The translations under genes were made by a program, and so were the position numbers. Below, in pieces: positions 35,304-39,269 of a stretch of DNA of 39,269 nucleotides. The notes below the pieces were generated by a model, which saw only the letters and a program-made list of their open reading frames with translations, was not told where the DNA came from and searched no databases. The stretch's first letter is position 1, and every line of letters starts with the position of its first letter. This DNA is from Pseudomonadota bacterium (GTDB lineage Bacteria; Pseudomonadota; Gammaproteobacteria; Steroidobacterales; Steroidobacteraceae). The stretch is from assembly GCA_021822385.1 (NCBI GenBank), contig JAKARC010000023.1:1-39269 (forward strand), in the 5' to 3' direction.

Positions 35304-36078
35304 GGTGCAACAGGAATTCGCCGCGGCGCTGCGCGATCCGAAGCTGCCGATTCCCCGCGGTTGCGTGGCTCCGGACGGCAGCACGGACGAGAAGCGCTTC
35401 GCGGTCTACCGCAACAACGTCGCCTCGAGCCTCATCGACTGTCTGGCGGAAAGCTACCCCGCCGTCCGGCGGTTGATCGGCGAGGAGTGCTTCCGTGAGA
35501 CCGCGAGGGTTTACGCGGCGCAGGACCTGCCGCGCTCTCCCGTGATGCTCGACTACGGCGGCGGATTCCCGGCGTTTCTGGAACACTTCGAGCCCCTGGC
35601 GGAGCTGGCGTATCTGGCGGATGTTGCGCGCCTCGAGCGGGCTTGGCTCGAGGCGTATCATGCTGCCGAGGCCGCACCGCTCGATCCCACAGCCCTGGCC
35701 AGGGTGCCCGCAGACCGCGCAGGCGATCTGTGCCTCACGCTCCACCCCTCGGTCCGCATCGTCTGCTCTCCCTTCCCGGCGCTTTCGATCTGGCACATGA
35801 ACATAGCGGATGCCGAAGTTAAGCCGATCGATCTCGAGGCTGGCGGTGAGGACGCGCTGGTGGCGCGGCCCGAGGCGGACGTGCACGTGCGAACGCTGCC
35901 CGCGGGTGGCGCTATCTTTCTCACTGCGCTTGCGGAGGGCAAGCCCCTTGCCACTGCGGCAGAGTGTGCCAGCCATTCGTCCCCCGAATTCAACCTGACC
36001 GACCATCTGACGAGCCTCCTCGAGGCCGGTCTGGTCATTGCCGGGCGTCTGAAGCGACGCCGTTCACGAGGTCACTGA
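35287..36078 (+). CDS. bufC: MNIO partner protein BufC (DUF2063)
   Basis: GTG 35287 overlaps the bufB end by 17 bases, with GAGGAG about 6-8 nt ahead, and gives 263 residues. An ATG at 35224 further upstream would add an Arg/Ser tail that does not look real. DUF2063 N-domain: 'LAEVQQEFAAALRD', 'RFAVYRNNVASSLIDCLAESYPAVRRLIGEECF' (read in parts), 'LDYGGGFPAFLEHF'. The C-domain begins about 'LALSIWHMNIAD' and ends with a winged helix. BufC guides the precursor to BufB. Confidence 0.9.
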   Translation: MRPLAEVQQEFAAALRDPKLPIPRGCVAPDGSTDEKRFAVYRNNVASSLIDCLAESYPAVRRLIGEECFRETARVYAAQDLPRSPVMLDYGGGFPAFLEHFEPLAELAYLADVARLERAWLEAYHAAEAAPLDPTALARVPADRAGDLCLTLHPSVRIVCSPFPALSIWHMNIADAEVKPIDLEAGGEDALVARPEADVHVRTLPAGGAIFLTALAEGKPLATAAECASHSSPEFNLTDHLTSLLEAGLVIAGRLKRRRSRGH

Positions 36079-36081
36079 CTT

Positions 36082-36609
36082 ATGTCCACGAGCTCCATCG
36101 AACGCCCCGCCCCAACCACGCGCGGTCTCGAACACCTCGTACACTCCGTACTGGGGTGGATTGCATGGACTGCGGGGCTGGTCGCAGCTCCGGTCGCGCG
36201 CCTCGCGCTCGCGATTCCGTTTCTGAAGTCAGGGCTCACCAAGTGGAGTGGCTGGTTCCACGTCTCGCCGGCGGCGGACTTCCTGTTCGAGTCCATGTTC
36301 CGCCTGCACATCTTCGGCCACCGCTATCCCATGCCGATGCCGGATGTGCTTGCGCATTTCGATGCGGTGGGTGAGGTGCTATTCCCCATTCTCTTGATCG
36401 CAGGTCTCGGCACGCGCTTCAGCGCACTCGCTCTGCTGGTGATGACCGGGGTGATCCAACTTACCGTGCCTTCTTCGTGGGCAAATTTCAATCTGCCCTG
36501 GGCGGGCCTGGCGCTGGCTATCATGGCCTTGGGACCGGGTAAGCTCTCACTCGACTTTGCCATCGAGCGCTGGTTCAAGAGAAGCAAAGAGCGGATCACT
36601 GTTCTGTAA
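36082..36609 (+). CDS. DoxX-family membrane protein (BufD-like)
   Basis: 175 residues with four membrane segments. 'ARLALAIPFLKSGLTKWSGW' and 'GEVLFPILLIAGLGTRFSALALLVMTGVIQ' (read in parts) are DoxX hallmarks. It starts 3 bases after bufC. DoxX proteins are often the fourth gene of DUF692-DUF2063 operons. Their role is not settled; some take part in thiol or quinone redox steps. Confidence 0.87.
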   Translation: MSTSSIERPAPTTRGLEHLVHSVLGWIAWTAGLVAAPVARLALAIPFLKSGLTKWSGWFHVSPAADFLFESMFRLHIFGHRYPMPMPDVLAHFDAVGEVLFPILLIAGLGTRFSALALLVMTGVIQLTVPSSWANFNLPWAGLALAIMALGPGKLSLDFAIERWFKRSKERITVL

Positions 36610-36634
36610 CAGCCGCATCGCGAGCCTGGTTCGT

Positions 36635-38623
36635 GTGCCGAACGCGCTGCCATGCGTGCGCGCGAGTCATCACCGCGCGCATCGAGGTCTGGCCGGAAAA
36701 CCGCTCGTAGTGGCCGTAAGTCGAGGATCACCATCGAGTTCAGGATCACGATCGCCTCGCTCGCGCCACAGGCACGGTTTGGCGGCGCTGTCGCTGCTGG
36801 TCTGCCTCGTCGGCATAGCCCGCGCGGCGAACGAACCATCCTCGTTTTCTCCGGCCGTCCTGCCCGGTTTCGGGTTTGCCCAGGCCGGCGGCGGCAAGTT
36901 CCCCCCGCCGAACGAGGTATTCCATTTCAAAGGCACCCCCGGGGCGCACCGGATCCGGCTCTCCTGGGCCATCCGCCGGGGCTTTTACCTGTATCGCAGC
37001 CGCATCCGTGTCGAGCCGCTCTCCGGGACGGTGCTCGGGACTCTCACGCTCCCGCGCGGAATCATCAAAGTGGACCCCTACTTCGGCCGCGAGCACATCT
37101 ATCGCGTTGCGGTCACGGGGGAACTCGTCGTCCTGCGCGGTTCGACTTCCGCGCCAGACGATGCGGCCCTGGCAGTCACGTACCAGGGCTGCGCGGAGGC
37201 AGGACTGTGCTACCCGCCGATCACCAAGACCGTCACCGTCGCGCTTCCCGGGGCAGCCGCAGGCGACGGGCCGGGCACCCCGGCTCACCCCATGAAGGCA
37301 AGGCCGGACCGGGCGTCACGCGCTGGCGCAGGCACATCGAGCCAGAGCCGCTTTGCGGGGCTGATCCGCTCCGGGAGCCTGCTCGCAATGCTCGGTGCGT
37401 TCTATCTCGCCGGCCTCGCCCTCGCCTTCACACCGTGCTGTCTGCCGATGATGCCCATTCTCTCGGGACTGATCGCCGGCGGTCGCAAGGTGAGCGGCGG
37501 CCGCTCGCTGCTCCTCTCGAGTGCCTATGTCCTCGGGATGGCGTTCACCTACACGATCGCCGGCATCGCGGCGGCCGCAGCGGGCGGGGAAGTCCAGGCC
37601 GCCTTCCAGCAGCCCTGGATCCTCGGGGCCTTCGCCGCGCTGCTTGCGGCGATGGGGCTGGGCATGCTGGGCCTGTTCTCGCTACAAATGCCCGCGGGGA
37701 TTCAGACGCGCCTTGCCGAGCTCAGCAACCGGCGCACGGCGGGCACCGTGGGAGGCGTGGCCGCCATGGGAGCCCTCTCGGCGCTGATCGTCACCACCTG
37801 CGTGGCACCGGCGCTGGTCGGGGCGCTCGCGGTCATTGGCCAGTCGGGGGAGATCGTGCGCGGCGGCGCGGCGCTGTTCGCGCTCAGCATCGGCATGGGC
37901 ACCCCATTGCTCGCCGTCGGAGCCTCGGCCGGGCGGCTGTTGCCCTCGGCCGGCCCGTGGATGGATCTGATCAAGAAGCTCTTCGGCGCCATGATGCTCG
38001 CGGTGGCCGTATGGATGCTCTTGAGGCTCGCACCGGCTCGAGCGACGCTGGCACTGTGGGCCATCCCCGCACTGGCAGCGGCGTGGGCACTCGTGTCAGA
38101 GGCACAGCACCTGCACGCAAGCCGCTGGCCGGCGCGCCTCGCCGGCGGCCTGATCGGCGCATACGCGTTGGCGCTAATCGTCGGCGCAGCCCTCGGCGCC
38201 ACCAATCCCCTGGCGCCGCTGTCACTCGCGAGCCGCCCGCCCGCGCTGCACTTCACACCCATCCGTTCCGTCGCGGATCTCCAGCGCGCGGTCCGCCGCG
38301 CCGCCGCCCAGCACGAGACGGTCATGGTGGATTTCTACGCGACCTGGTGCACCTCCTGTCAGGAGATGGAGGCGACGACGTTCACCAACCCGGTGGTGCG
38401 CCGGGCGCTCGCGCATACCCTGCTGCTGCGCGCCGATGTCACATCGAACAGCGCTGCCGACCAAACGCTGCTGAAGTACTTCGGTACCTATGGACCCCCG
38501 ACCGTCGCGTTCTACAATCGCACCGGGCGCCTGGAGCGCCGCGACCAGGTGGTCGGCTACCTGGATGCCGCGGCATTCCTGCGGCGCGTGCGGTCCGCCT
38601 TCTCTGCGCGCCCGCCCGCATGA
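36635..38623 (+). CDS. dsbD: Thiol:disulfide interchange protein DsbD
   Basis: No ATG fits; GTG 36635, 25 bases after doxX, is chosen, with GTG 36710 as an alternative. About 662 residues. Export signal (LAALSLLVCLVGIARA), N-terminal immunoglobulin-like domain with Cys in 'GCAEAGLCYPP' (about 37190-37215), membrane domain with 'AFTPCCLPMMPILSGLIAGG' and 'TTCVAPALVGAL', and a thioredoxin domain with 'DFYATWCTSCQEME' near the end. It passes electrons from the cytosol to periplasmic thiols. Odd: the first membrane redox motif is TPCCLP with two Cys, not the usual TPCVLP. It probably keeps bufferin or other periplasmic thiols reduced. Confidence 0.88.
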   Translation: MPNALPCVRASHHRAHRGLAGKPLVVAVSRGSPSSSGSRSPRSRHRHGLAALSLLVCLVGIARAANEPSSFSPAVLPGFGFAQAGGGKFPPPNEVFHFKGTPGAHRIRLSWAIRRGFYLYRSRIRVEPLSGTVLGTLTLPRGIIKVDPYFGREHIYRVAVTGELVVLRGSTSAPDDAALAVTYQGCAEAGLCYPPITKTVTVALPGAAAGDGPGTPAHPMKARPDRASRAGAGTSSQSRFAGLIRSGSLLAMLGAFYLAGLALAFTPCCLPMMPILSGLIAGGRKVSGGRSLLLSSAYVLGMAFTYTIAGIAAAAAGGEVQAAFQQPWILGAFAALLAAMGLGMLGLFSLQMPAGIQTRLAELSNRRTAGTVGGVAAMGALSALIVTTCVAPALVGALAVIGQSGEIVRGGAALFALSIGMGTPLLAVGASAGRLLPSAGPWMDLIKKLFGAMMLAVAVWMLLRLAPARATLALWAIPALAAAWALVSEAQHLHASRWPARLAGGLIGAYALALIVGAALGATNPLAPLSLASRPPALHFTPIRSVADLQRAVRRAAAQHETVMVDFYATWCTSCQEMEATTFTNPVVRRALAHTLLLRADVTSNSAADQTLLKYFGTYGPPTVAFYNRTGRLERRDQVVGYLDAAAFLRRVRSAFSARPPA

Positions 38624-38853
38624 AACGTCGCTGCAAGCTCGCTGGCAACGGTGCTCCCAGATACCTTGCTGCGGCGGCGCGTCCGCTGCACAAATGACCG
38701 CGCGGCGTTGGGACCCGCCCGGCATACGTCACGCACGGATGGAAAGCTGCACAAGATCTAACCCTTTGACACCAGCCGGATACATGGATGCGATTTCCCG
38801 AGGTAAAACAATGAGATCCGGCGAGGGCCGGAAAGGGCCGTGTATCTAGGGGC
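38624..38853. other. Short gene-free stretch before the transposase remnant
   Basis: About 230 bases with no coding frame of note. CCGGCGAGGGCCGG-like repeats near 38820 could fold but have no T-run. The end of the IS element probably lies here, but its boundary cannot be set without the other end. Confidence 0.4.
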
Positions 38854-39269
38854 TCAGGCGAGCTTCAGGACCGGTGGAGGCTTGGGGATTTTCAGCGATT
38901 TCAAGCGCTTGAGCGCCTCCGGGGAGGGCTCGGTGACCTGCCAGACCGTCCCGTTGGGGCTCGACAATTGAGCCAATTTGATCCGCTTGAGATCGTCGCG
39001 GATGTTGCGCCAGGTGTCAGCGCAGGCCTGCTCGGCGAGGCGCTCGAGGAGAAGCGACAGCACGGTGAGGGCGACGTGAGCGTGGATGCGGTGCGGCGCC
39101 CAATGGTAGACGGGACGCAGCTTCAGGCCACTCTTCAGCTGTCGCCAGGCGAGCTCCACGCGCTGCAGTTGCTTGTAGCCGAGGGCCAGGTCGGCGGCAC
39201 CCAAGGTATCGTCGTTGCTGTGCACGACGAACTTGCCGTCGAGCTTGGAGAGCGCCTCGATGTTGGCCT
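38854..39269 (-). CDS. IS1634/IS4-group transposase, C-terminal part (cut by window edge)
   Basis: The minus frame is open from the window end (ANIEALSKLDGKFVVHSNDD...) to TGA at 38854-38856. The sequence 'ALGYKQLQRVELAWRQLKSGLKLRPVYHW' (read in parts) holds the Glu-containing Y-x2-R-x3-E-x6-K pattern of IS4-group DDE transposases. 'HRIHAHVALTVLSLLLERLAE' follows. The N-terminal part lies outside the window. The first in-frame start inside the window is only a GTG at 39225, an internal codon. Confidence 0.87.
   Translation of the reverse strand, partial: ANIEALSKLDGKFVVHSNDDTLGAADLALGYKQLQRVELAWRQLKSGLKLRPVYHWAPHRIHAHVALTVLSLLLERLAEQACADTWRNIRDDLKRIKLAQLSSPNGTVWQVTEPSPEALKRLKSLKIPKPPPVLKLA

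Overview
The window looks like a metal-resistance genomic island in a high-GC proteobacterium, probably a gammaproteobacterium. The signs are Gram-negative mer genes, TonB and outer-membrane proteins, NodT-type lipoproteins and a NrsF/bufferin module. The genus cannot be told from the sequence. Broken transposase genes sit at both edges: an IS66-type TnpC C-terminus at 1-540 and an IS1634/IS4-type transposase C-terminus at 38854-39269. Almost everything between them concerns mercury, copper-like metals, thiols or metallopeptides.

Left part (757-5825, + strand): a cytochrome P460-like c-type haem protein, then a mercury locus of merR, merC and merA (merA has an N-terminal HMA domain). It carries two separate mer-type operators, one in front of merR and one 370 nt in front of merC. 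A small SAM methyltransferase follows. From 13655 down to 6467 on the - strand runs one long operon, largely joined by ATGA overlaps, behind a MerR-type promoter: a P1B ATPase with a YPC (not CPC) transmembrane motif, a small duplicated ORF, a frameshifted outer-membrane transporter, a periplasmic HMA protein, an NHL propeller, a TVP38/VTT membrane protein, a cytosolic HMA protein, a CcdA-like membrane protein and, last, a MerR regulator. Just upstream of it lies the truncated 5' end of a second HMA ATPase behind its own HMA chaperone.

Middle (14345-21142): a tripartite MacAB/NodT-type ABC efflux pump on the - strand, a divergent MerR/CueR-like regulator, a DsbG-like thiol protein and a second VTT protein on the + strand. 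The pump promoter and the promoter of the HMA chaperone/truncated ATPase carry nearly the same 14-bp palindrome inside a 19-bp spacer, so they look like one regulon.

Right part (21580-38623): NrsF (anti-sigma for SigF-type ECF factors) with a His-rich partner on the - strand, divergent from a secreted NPC-repeat cysteine peptide (8 Cys) and a TonB-dependent receptor. After a convergent seven-gene - strand operon (radical SAM, YnjBCD-like ABC transporter, MerA-like flavoprotein, two TIGR04283/TIGR04282-like glycosyltransferases) comes a + strand bufferin operon: BufA (DUF2282), BufB (DUF692 MNIO), BufC (DUF2063), DoxX and DsbD. Three sites matching GTAACC-N15/16-CGAA (or GAAACC) lie in front of nrsF, the NPC-repeat peptide and bufA. 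They suggest one SigF/NrsF regulon; the sigma factor itself is not in the window.

The best candidates for something undescribed are (i) the NPC-repeat peptide plus TonB receptor in the SigF/bufferin regulon, and (ii) the radical SAM-ABC-flavoprotein-glycosyltransferase operon.
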